A stretch of 11,311 nt of DNA, from the NCBI GenBank assembly GCA_046757585.1, contig JBHHYR010000126.1, forward strand, positions 1 to 11,311, given 5' to 3'. Positions 6,939 to 11,311 of the stretch are shown piece by piece. The notes beneath the pieces were generated by a model. That model had not been told where the DNA came from. It saw only the letters and a program-made list of their open reading frames with translations, and searched no databases. The translations under genes and the position numbers were made by a program. How positions within the stretch are numbered: the first letter of the stretch is position 1; each line of letters opens with the position of its first letter. This stretch comes from JBHHYR01 sp046757585 (GTDB taxonomy: Bacteria; Desulfobacterota; Binatia; HRBIN30).

Positions 6939-8093
6939 CTACGACAGCTCCTTCATGTACTTGGCCATCTCGATCTTCCAGCGTGAGCCAAACGTGAGCT
7001 GGAGCACCTCGCGAACCAGCGCCGTGTTCGCGTCCAAGCTGATCAACTCCCCCCCACCATCGCGTGCGATCTCCCCGAACGTCCGCGCCACTTCCTTGTA
7101 GAAATCGGGCAGCGGCGACGGCTTATACGGGGCCTTGCCGTGGAGGGAGTGCCACAGGTGGCGGTCGAACTCGGCATGCTGGCGTTCGGTAACATCGATG
7201 GTACTGATGTACCCGCCCCGCTTGCGAAACGCGCGGACCATTGTCCGCACGTCATCCGCATCCCACGGGTGCGGCGGCGAACCGCCCACCAGGATGATGA
7301 TCCTCTTGGAGTGCTTGCGCCACTTCAGATCATGAATGGCGGTGTCCAGCGCCTCCTTCACGGCCTCTTCCCAGTCCCCACCGCCGGCGGCGGTGATGTG
7401 TGAGAGAAAGGCCCGCAGTTTCTTCGTGTGGAAGCTCAGATCACTCCATTTCACGACGTAATCGTCGCCTCTGTCGCGGTACACGACGATGCCCACCCGG
7501 CTGGTGGGCACCATTCGTTGAATCGCGCCCACCAGCCGCGACAGCTTCCGTTTCACGTCCTCGATGACGAATTGCATGCTGTCGGTCGTATCAATGACCA
7601 GCGCGACGTCGAGCCCCACCTTGCGCAGGCCGCCGACGTAATCGCCGAAACCGCCGCCGAGACCGCCAATCGCACCCGCGCCGAACGACAGGGTGGTCGA
7701 GATGTGGCGCAGCGTCGGGTCAGCTCCCAGTTTCGGGCCGATGCCTCCGATGCGTGGCATTTCGGGGGCACGCACCCCTCTGATCACAGGCCCACGCGGC
7801 GCCGCCCTGTTCGGCACGGTTTTCTGCATTTTCAGCACTCCGGCCAGGTCTCGCAGGGAGGGCGCACCGTTCAAGTTCTCTTCGCCGACCATCGTGTCAT
7901 CGATCACTCGCACACGAATCTCTCGTGCCTTGCGAATCACTGTGAGGGTTACGGTCGCCAGAAGCAGCAGCAGCGCCACGTGGAAGACTGTGGAAGCCGC
8001 GAACCACCGTATGCCGCCGAAACGCCTGCCCGACCACGGGTCGAAGCGTTCCGGCGGGGTGCTGGCTGCACCGGCTGGCGGGGCGTGGGACAT
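6939..8093 (-). CDS. VWA-domain protein with TonB-like membrane anchor
   Basis: Protein of 384 residues in the place where exbBD operons carry tonB. Residues 1-30 form a short Pro-rich cytoplasmic tail. Residues 31-53 form one transmembrane helix (WFAASTVFHVALLLLLATVT), so the rest should be periplasmic. The helix holds S34-x3-H38, the same spacing as the functional S16/H20 pair in E. coli TonB. Residues 54-136 look extended and proline-containing; 137-155 is a glycine-rich hinge. A von Willebrand A domain begins near 160: LDVALVIDTTDSM gives a MIDAS-like D168-x-T170-x-S172. YRDRGDDYV (205-213) and AGGGDWEEAV (236-245) are typical of one bacterial VWA subgroup. The later loop reads GGSPPHPWD, where many relatives have GDAPPH. 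No TonB C-terminal domain is present. The start lies eight bases after the exbD stop, so the two are co-transcribed. The VWA call is secure; a TonB-like energy-transfer role is inference. Confidence 0.92.
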   Translation of the reverse strand: MSHAPPAGAASTPPERFDPWSGRRFGGIRWFAASTVFHVALLLLLATVTLTVIRKAREIRVRVIDDTMVGEENLNGAPSLRDLAGVLKMQKTVPNRAAPRGPVIRGVRAPEMPRIGGIGPKLGADPTLRHISTTLSFGAGAIGGLGGGFGDYVGGLRKVGLDVALVIDTTDSMQFVIEDVKRKLSRLVGAIQRMVPTSRVGIVVYRDRGDDYVVKWSDLSFHTKKLRAFLSHITAAGGGDWEEAVKEALDTAIHDLKWRKHSKRIIILVGGSPPHPWDADDVRTMVRAFRKRGGYISTIDVTERQHAEFDRHLWHSLHGKAPYKPSPLPDFYKEVARTFGEIARDGGGELISLDANTALVREVLQLTFGSRWKIEMAKYMKELS

Positions 8094-8101
8094 CCGGGCG
8101 C

Positions 8102-8524
8102 TCAGGTCCCCCGACGCCGCTCTGCGGCGATCGCAATCTGCGTCGCTCCAGCCTTCTGCGCGGCAGAGAGGATCTTGACCGCCTGGCCGAAGAGCACCTC
8201 GCGGTCGCCCTCCAGCACGACCGGAATATCGGGCCGCGCGCTGACGAGACCGCGCAGCACGGGTTCGAGATCCTCGTAGGCGGTCAAATTGCTATTGACG
8301 TAGATGTCGTTGGTGGGGGTCACGGTAATGGTGATTTCCCGCGGCTGCGCCGACGTGCTGTCCACTTCGGGCAGGCTGATCTTGGCACCCGACTCCACCA
8401 TGGCGGCGCTGGTCACCATGAAGATGATGAGCAACACGAGGAAGATGTCGGTGAGCGGCGTGATGTTGATTTCCGCCACGATCGGCGAACGCGCCCGCTT
8501 CTTCGGCAGACTACCGAGTGCCAT
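8102..8524 (-). CDS. exbD: ExbD/TolR-family proton-channel subunit
   Basis: Single-pass membrane protein of the ExbD/TolR family, 140 residues, a normal length (about 130-150). A basic cytoplasmic start (PKKRARSP) is followed by AEINITPLTDIFLVLLIIFMV. D26 is the conserved transmembrane aspartate, matching D25 of E. coli ExbD, that carries protons. The periplasmic domain (about 50-140) has the usual pattern with EITITVTPTNDIYVNSN and PVVLEGDREVLFGQAVKIL. The ATG at 8524 is chosen because GGAAG (minus strand, 8537-8533) lies eight bases upstream; a TTG at 8539 in the same frame is less likely. The ATG start overlaps the end of exbB by 14 bases, indicating translational coupling. With ExbB it should form the inner-membrane motor for the following VWA protein. 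Confidence 0.95.
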   Translation of the reverse strand: MALGSLPKKRARSPIVAEINITPLTDIFLVLLIIFMVTSAAMVESGAKISLPEVDSTSAQPREITITVTPTNDIYVNSNLTAYEDLEPVLRGLVSARPDIPVVLEGDREVLFGQAVKILSAAQKAGATQIAIAAERRRGT

Positions 8525-9155
8525 GTGTCTGTCTTCCAAGGTGAATCGCGTCGAGCACGCGGTTGGAAGCGATTGTCAGCGCTGCTTCGATACGCTCGAT
8601 GCGGGTTTGGAAATAGTTGTAGAAAATCACCGCAACGATGGCGACGGCCAGGCCGAGCGCGGTGGCAATCAACGCTTCGGAAATCCCCGCAGCCACTACC
8701 GAGAAGCCGCCGCTGCCCATGAGGGCCATGTTGTGAAACGCCTTGACGATACCCACCACGGTCCCGAACAGGCCGATGAAAGGCGCGCTGCTGCCGACGG
8801 TGCCGACAACCCATAAGGGGCCCTTGAGGGCCTCGAGCTCCTCGAAGCGCTTATCCTCGGTCAGGCCCGAAAGGTACTCCATCGAGTCGGACTGGTGGCG
8901 CGCCAGCACATCCGAGAAGATTCGGCCGGCAGGGGTCTCGACCTGTGCCTGGGTCGTTTGCAGCGCTGCCCCGAAGTCACCACGCTCCAGGGGCCCGCAG
9001 ATCTCATGCGCCAGGGAAAGGCTGCGCGACACCATGTTGCGCAGCGACCAGGCACGCTCCAGGATGATACTGAGCGTCACCATGGAGAATAATATCAACG
9101 GGTAGGTGGCCAACCAGCCCGTCTGGATCATATCGAGAACACTGAGCCCTTCCAC
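8511..9155 (-). CDS. exbB: ExbB/TolQ/MotA-family proton-channel subunit
   Basis: Integral-membrane motor subunit, 214 residues, similar in size to TolQ/ExbB proteins. There are three hydrophobic segments: about 14-33, 114-140 and 152-180. A polar cytoplasmic domain (35-110) lies between the first two. TM2 has GLFGTVVGIVKAF with T132 and TM3 has GISEALIATALGL with E160 and T165. The spacing of T132, E160 and T165 (28 and 5) equals that of T148, E176 and T181 of E. coli ExbB, the residues lining the proton pathway. The start is GTG, fixed by a perfect AAGGAGGT seven bases upstream. It is the first gene of the exbB-exbD-VWA-TPR set. Nothing in the protein itself separates ExbB from TolQ; naming follows its ExbD partner and neighbourhood. 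Confidence 0.95.
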   Translation of the reverse strand: MEGLSVLDMIQTGWLATYPLILFSMVTLSIILERAWSLRNMVSRSLSLAHEICGPLERGDFGAALQTTQAQVETPAGRIFSDVLARHQSDSMEYLSGLTEDKRFEELEALKGPLWVVGTVGSSAPFIGLFGTVVGIVKAFHNMALMGSGGFSVVAAGISEALIATALGLAVAIVAVIFYNYFQTRIERIEAALTIASNRVLDAIHLGRQTHGTR

Positions 9156-9162
9156 GTCAGGT

Positions 9163-9170
9163 ACCTCCTT
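9163..9170 (-). promoter_or_regulatory. Strong ribosome binding site of exbB (fixes GTG start)
   Basis: The minus strand reads AAGGAGGT followed by seven bases and GTG. This is a full match to the anti-Shine-Dalgarno sequence and decides the GTG start of exbB. It implies efficient independent translation initiation rather than coupling to an upstream gene. Confidence 0.85.
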
Positions 9171-9290
9171 GTTCGTATTCGGTGCGCGCCCCGGCCCTGG
9201 GCGTCACTCCTATCCTCAGAGCCACATGCTGGCCTGATGCAAAACGGAGTAGACAGAACCTTTCTGGACGACGCGCAGACAATCTCGCAA

Positions 9291-9389
9291 TCACGACACG
9301 ACTCGGCGCCGGCCCGGGTGCCGATCTCCGGCCCGCACCAAAACTGATTTCTCGTATAACTTCATAGCAGCCTTGTCGCGCTTTTTCAT
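9291..9389 (-). CDS. Possible small ORF, 32 codons, unknown
   Basis: The minus strand has an ATG at 9389 preceded by a purine-rich stretch with GAGG about seven bases before the start. It encodes a basic 32-residue peptide beginning MKKRDKAAMKLYEKSVLVRA and ends at a TGA at 9293-9291. The AAA-AAG second and third codons and the spacing look like a real initiation site. The second half (GDRHPGRRRVVS) looks like random GC-rich sequence. It could be a small protein, a leader, or the eroded start of a longer gene. There is no recognised family. Confidence 0.2.
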   Translation of the reverse strand: MKKRDKAAMKLYEKSVLVRAGDRHPGRRRVVS

Positions 9390-9495
9390 GTGCCCCCCTC
9401 GCCTCCCCGGGGTCTGCGGCACGAATGGGAGTGCCGTCCGGTCGAAATCCGTGTCCCACCAGCAGACGTGTGGATGGTCGGGAAGTGCAGCTCGG

Positions 9496-9945
9496 CTAGG
9501 ACCGCGCCTTCGCCGCGGGGCGCCCAAGCCGCTCGCCGGTCTGCGATCCGATCCAGACCTCGCCGCCTTCGAAGTGTTCCTTCTTCCAAATGGGCACCAC
9601 TTCTTTCAGGCGGTCGATGACGAAGTGACAAGCTTCGAAGGCAGGGCGCCGGTGGCCGGCAGAGACGGCGATCACCACGCTGGCGTCGCCGATGGGCACG
9701 ACGCCGACGCGATGGACGATCGCCACGCCTGCGATCGGCCAGCGCTGCCGTGCCGTCTCGCCGATCTTGCGCATCTCGGCCAGCGCCATCTCCCGGTACG
9801 CCTCGTACTCGAGGCGGATGACGCGCCGCCCGTCGTTGTGATCGCGTGTGGTGCCGACGAAGGTGACGGTAGCACCGCTCGTAGCCTGCGCGACGGCCGC
9901 GGTGACCGCCGCCGCATCAATCGGGCCGGCAACGATCTGGAACAT
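9496..9945 (-). CDS. moaE: Molybdopterin synthase catalytic subunit
   Basis: Large subunit of molybdopterin synthase, which inserts two sulfurs from MoaD thiocarboxylate into cyclic pyranopterin monophosphate to make molybdopterin in the cytoplasm. The 149 residues match the family length (about 140-155). Visible features are GTTRDHNDGR near 31-40, LEYEAY (45-50), SAGHRRPAFEA (95-105) with H98 and R99, and DRLKEVVPIWKKEHFEGG. K114 and K121 have the 7-residue spacing of the catalytic lysines K119 and K126 of E. coli. The ATG at 9945 is chosen because GGAGGA (9955-9950) lies immediately upstream; an in-frame GTG at 9957 would sit on that ribosome site. The first 29 bases overlap the end of moaD in another frame. 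It is the last of the three moa genes. Confidence 0.96.
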   Translation of the reverse strand: MFQIVAGPIDAAAVTAAVAQATSGATVTFVGTTRDHNDGRRVIRLEYEAYREMALAEMRKIGETARQRWPIAGVAIVHRVGVVPIGDASVVIAVSAGHRRPAFEACHFVIDRLKEVVPIWKKEHFEGGEVWIGSQTGERLGRPAAKARS

Positions 9946-10192
9946 CGGTTCCTCCACTGACCGGCGGAATCAGCGCCACTTCATCATCGTTCGCAAGCCG
10001 ATGACCTCTGCCGACGTACTCCCGGTTGACAGCGAACGTGATTGACGAGCTGAGGTCGCGCAACTGCGGGTACTCCGCACACAGCGCTTCCCACAGGTCG
10101 TTCACCGTGGCCGTATCCGGCAACGTCCATTGCGCCGCCTCGCGGTGCAATCGCTCGCGCAGGGAGGCAAAAAAGCGTAGCCGCAGCATCAT
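9917..10192 (-). CDS. moaD: MoaD-like sulfur carrier with a tail after Gly-Gly
   Basis: Ubiquitin-fold sulfur carrier of molybdopterin synthase, 91 residues. The start LRLRFFASLRERL, the central NDLWEALCAEYPQL and the end FAVNREYVGRGHRLANDDEVALIPPVSGG are typical of MoaD. The normal protein ends at Gly-Gly, which is adenylated and converted to thiocarboxylate. Here G80-G81 is followed by TDVPDRCRPD before the TGA at 9919-9917. The tail arises because the frame runs 29 bases into moaE. As translated, the protein could not be activated without removal of the tail. Possible explanations are protease processing (as QbsD does for QbsE), a different partner, or a base error. The ATG at 10192 overlaps the moaB stop (ATGA), implying coupling. 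Identity is strong; activity is uncertain. Confidence 0.92.
   Translation of the reverse strand: MMLRLRFFASLRERLHREAAQWTLPDTATVNDLWEALCAEYPQLRDLSSSITFAVNREYVGRGHRLANDDEVALIPPVSGGTDVPDRCRPD
9950..9955 (-). promoter_or_regulatory. Ribosome binding site of moaE, inside the moaD Gly-Gly codons
   Basis: The minus strand reads GGAGGA, then ACCG, then ATG (9945). The same six bases are the two GGA codons for G80-G81 of MoaD. This shared use decides the moaE start, and it may explain why the Gly-Gly coding region is tightly packed against moaE. Confidence 0.7.
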
Positions 10193-10713
10193 GACGTGGC
10201 CGCTCCCGTCGCTCCGTCACCCCGAACGAGGCCAACGACGTGCCCGAGCTCGGGCAGAATCAACTTCGTCATGGCAAGCTCGACGGCCGCAGTCGCGCCC
10301 GGCAAGGAGAACACGACCCGCTTGCCCATCACGCCGGCGGTGGCACGGCTCAGCATGGCGGCGGCCCCGATCTGTTCGTAGCTGAGCGAGCGGAACAACT
10401 CACCGAAACCTGGAATATCCTTTTCGAGGAGCCGCGCGACCGCCTCGTACGTCGTGTCGCGCCGTGCAAGACCCGTCCCGCCGTTGATGATGATGACCTC
10501 GGCGGCCGCTGGCACAGCCCGCACGGCTGCGACAATCAATGCAGGCTCATCCTTCAACACCTGATAGTGCTCGATGCGGTGTCCCTCGGCACGCAGCAGC
10601 TCCTGGATGCGACGGCCATTGCCGTCGGTGTCCGGCGTACGCGTATCGCTGACGGTCATGACCGCACACCCGATGGCGCGCGCGTCCTGCTGGTGGTGCG
10701 CATGAGCACTCAT
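10189..10713 (-). CDS. moaB: MoaB/MogA-family molybdenum cofactor protein
   Basis: Molybdopterin-binding protein of the MoaB/MogA family, 174 residues, the expected length. MogA-type members adenylylate molybdopterin before metal insertion; some MoaB proteins lack a proven role. The sequence shows AVMTVSDTRTPDTDGNG (18-33), the binding motif INGGTGLARRDTT (76-88, with D86 at the acidic position) and PGFGELFRSLSYEQIGAAAMLSRATAGV (101-128). The C-terminal PGATAAVELAMTKLILPELGH (139-158) completes the fold. The block from 101 on is closer to MoaB than to MogA. The ATG at 10713 is chosen. The frame extends upstream for 32 codons but that part is Cys/Arg-rich without family match and overlaps the likely promoter. 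No ribosome site precedes the ATG. The stop overlaps the moaD start as ATGA, making moaB-moaD-moaE one operon. Confidence 0.92.
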   Translation of the reverse strand: MSAHAHHQQDARAIGCAVMTVSDTRTPDTDGNGRRIQELLRAEGHRIEHYQVLKDEPALIVAAVRAVPAAAEVIIINGGTGLARRDTTYEAVARLLEKDIPGFGELFRSLSYEQIGAAAMLSRATAGVMGKRVVFSLPGATAAVELAMTKLILPELGHVVGLVRGDGATGAATS

Positions 10714-10722
10714 CGCGCCGCT

Positions 10723-10751
10723 ACAATAGCAACCCGCGCTGGAGCGGGCAA
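10723..10751 (-). promoter_or_regulatory. Candidate sigma-70-type promoter of moaB-moaD-moaE
   Basis: On the minus strand TTGCCC (10751-10746) and TATTGT (10728-10723) are separated by exactly 17 bases and match four of six positions of the -35 and -10 consensus. The -10 ends nine bases before the moaB ATG. Transcription would begin only a few bases before the start codon, consistent with the absence of a ribosome site. Predicted by eye only. Confidence 0.35.
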
Positions 10752-10768
10752 AAGCGCGCCCTGCCCGC
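10733..10768. repeat. Inverted repeats in the moaB/hlyD divergent intergenic region
   Basis: GCGGGCA (10744-10750) and TGCCCGC (10762-10768) are a perfect 7-bp inverted repeat with an 11-base spacer. The first arm also pairs as GCGGG with CCCGC at 10733-10737. The arms overlap the -35 of the proposed moaB promoter, so a repressor or activator site is possible. In GC-rich DNA such a dyad can also occur by chance. Confidence 0.3.
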
Positions 10769-10840
10769 GGGGCAACCGGTCCTTGCCTGCCAGCGTCGCA
10801 GCAGTGCATCGCACGGGCGTTTATGCTGTAAATGGCAGCC

Positions 10841-10848
10841 GGAGGTGA
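10841..10848 (+). promoter_or_regulatory. Strong ribosome binding site of the HlyD-family gene
   Basis: GGAGGTGA is a near-perfect Shine-Dalgarno sequence; its GGAGG core lies eight bases before the ATG at 10854. It decides the start of the membrane fusion protein and excludes the upstream out-of-frame ATG at 10832. Confidence 0.8.
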
Positions 10849-10853
10849 AACCC

Positions 10854-11311
10854 ATGCGGCGTCCGGCAGCCATCATCATCCTCGTCGTCCTCGCGATCGG
10901 CGCTGCTGGTGTCTGGCGCTGGTGGACCGTCGAAGGGACCAGCCGTTCGGTCATCAAGGGATCCGGCATCATCGAGGTGACCGAAGTGGACGTTGCATTC
11001 CAAGTGCCCGGCACGATCGCCGAACGATACGTCGACGAAGGGGCGTTGCTCGACAAGGGAGAGCCGATCGCCCGCCTCGACGACCAGCAATACCGCCTGG
11101 AAGTCGAACGCGCGGCGGCCGCCAAGGCAGCCGCTGAGGCGCGCTACCGGCGGTTGCTGAAGGGGCCGCGCGGCCAGGAGATCGATCAGGCCTTGGCCGC
11201 ACTGGAAGCTGCCGACAGCGAGCTGGCAACGCAGCAACGCGAGTTGAACCGCATCAAGACGCTTTACGCGGCGCACGTCGTGTCGCGTGCCGAATTTGAC
11301 CAGGTGAACAT
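10854..11311 (+). CDS. HlyD-family membrane fusion protein, N-terminal part (runs off right edge)
   Basis: Periplasmic adaptor of an efflux or secretion system, 152 complete codons in the window with no stop. Residues 1-22 are a signal anchor (AAIIILVVLAIGAAGVW). A first half of a lipoyl/barrel-sandwich domain follows: KGSGIIEVTEVDVAFQVPGTIAERYVDEGALLDKGEPIARLDDQQYRL, about 35-83. From about residue 84 the Ala/Glu/Arg-rich sequence begins a coiled-coil hairpin, with KGPRGQEIDQALAALEAADSEL and IKTLYAAHVVSRAEFDQV. The LKGPRGQEI segment resembles YbhG-type adaptors that work with ABC-2 exporters; the transporter genes would lie beyond the right edge. It is divergent from moaB with 140 bases between starts. 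The family call is firm; the substrate is unknown. Confidence 0.92.
   Translation, partial: MRRPAAIIILVVLAIGAAGVWRWWTVEGTSRSVIKGSGIIEVTEVDVAFQVPGTIAERYVDEGALLDKGEPIARLDDQQYRLEVERAAAAKAAAEARYRRLLKGPRGQEIDQALAALEAADSELATQQRELNRIKTLYAAHVVSRAEFDQVN

Larger units (their letters stand above)
9156..9495. other. 340-base gap between moaE and exbB
   Basis: No convincing protein gene, RNA gene or terminator was found here. On the minus strand an open frame from a GTG at 9459 to a TGA at 9157 (100 codons) has a composition with no hydrophobic pattern and no ribosome site. A shorter 32-codon frame with a good ribosome site is listed separately. The GC-rich core (about 9303-9340) contains repeated GGCCGG/GGCCCGG words but no hairpin with a T-run. 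The promoter for exbB is likely somewhere here, yet no -35/-10 pair with 16-18 spacing stood out. Confidence 0.5.

Noticed and set aside
5200..7101. Two plus-strand open frames of over 300 codons antisense to the TPR gene
   Set aside because: Both are opposite a protein with a signal peptide and TPR pattern, and both lack hydrophobic or motif structure.
7428..8279. A 283-codon plus-strand open frame opposite the VWA and exbD genes
   Set aside because: It is a shadow of two genes with recognisable motifs, and its His/Arg-rich translation has no domain.
9157..9459. A 100-codon minus-strand frame ending just before exbB
   Set aside because: GTG start without a ribosome site, basic low-complexity composition, and it would overlap the better small ORF start in another frame.
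10714..10809. A 32-residue N-terminal extension of MoaB
   Set aside because: The extension is Cys/Arg-rich, has no match to the family and overlaps the proposed promoter and dyad.

Overview
The window is GC-rich, densely coded DNA from what looks like a Gram-negative bacterium. The evidence is a lipoprotein with a lipobox, an ExbB/ExbD proton-channel pair, a periplasmic TPR protein and an HlyD-type adaptor. Gene content alone cannot fix the phylum; a deltaproteobacterial-like or related environmental lineage is a guess. No tRNA, rRNA, CRISPR array, insertion sequence or phage gene was seen.

Layout. (1) Positions 1-554, minus strand: the 5' part of a secreted lipoprotein that runs off the left edge. 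(2) Positions 687-4345, plus strand: cydA and cydB, overlapping by ATGA and encoding a short-Q-loop cytochrome bd-type quinol oxidase, then a zinc-dependent medium-chain dehydrogenase. (3) Positions 4346-4392: a convergent junction with two small hairpins. (4) Positions 10713 down to 4393, minus strand: two gene sets read in one direction. The first is moaB-moaD-moaE (molybdopterin synthase plus a MoaB/MogA-family protein). After a 340-base gap comes exbB-exbD-VWA protein-TPR protein. (5) From 10854, plus strand and divergent from moaB: the start of an HlyD-family membrane fusion protein that runs off the right edge.

The most interesting part is the exbB-exbD-VWA-TPR set. ExbB and ExbD keep the polar transmembrane residues needed for a proton-driven motor, but no ordinary TonB follows. 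In the TonB position is a 384-residue protein with one N-terminal membrane helix carrying a TonB-like S-x3-H motif. A glycine-rich stretch and a von Willebrand A domain follow. The last gene encodes a large signal-peptide-bearing TPR protein. A reasonable reading is a proton-motive-force-driven envelope machine in which a VWA domain, not a TonB C-terminal domain, is the moving periplasmic arm, with the TPR protein as its periplasmic partner.

A second oddity is MoaD. The Gly-Gly that must be C-terminal for sulfur transfer is followed by ten more residues, created where the frame runs into moaE. Either the tail is removed by a protease, or the protein is not a standard MoaD, or the sequence has an error there.
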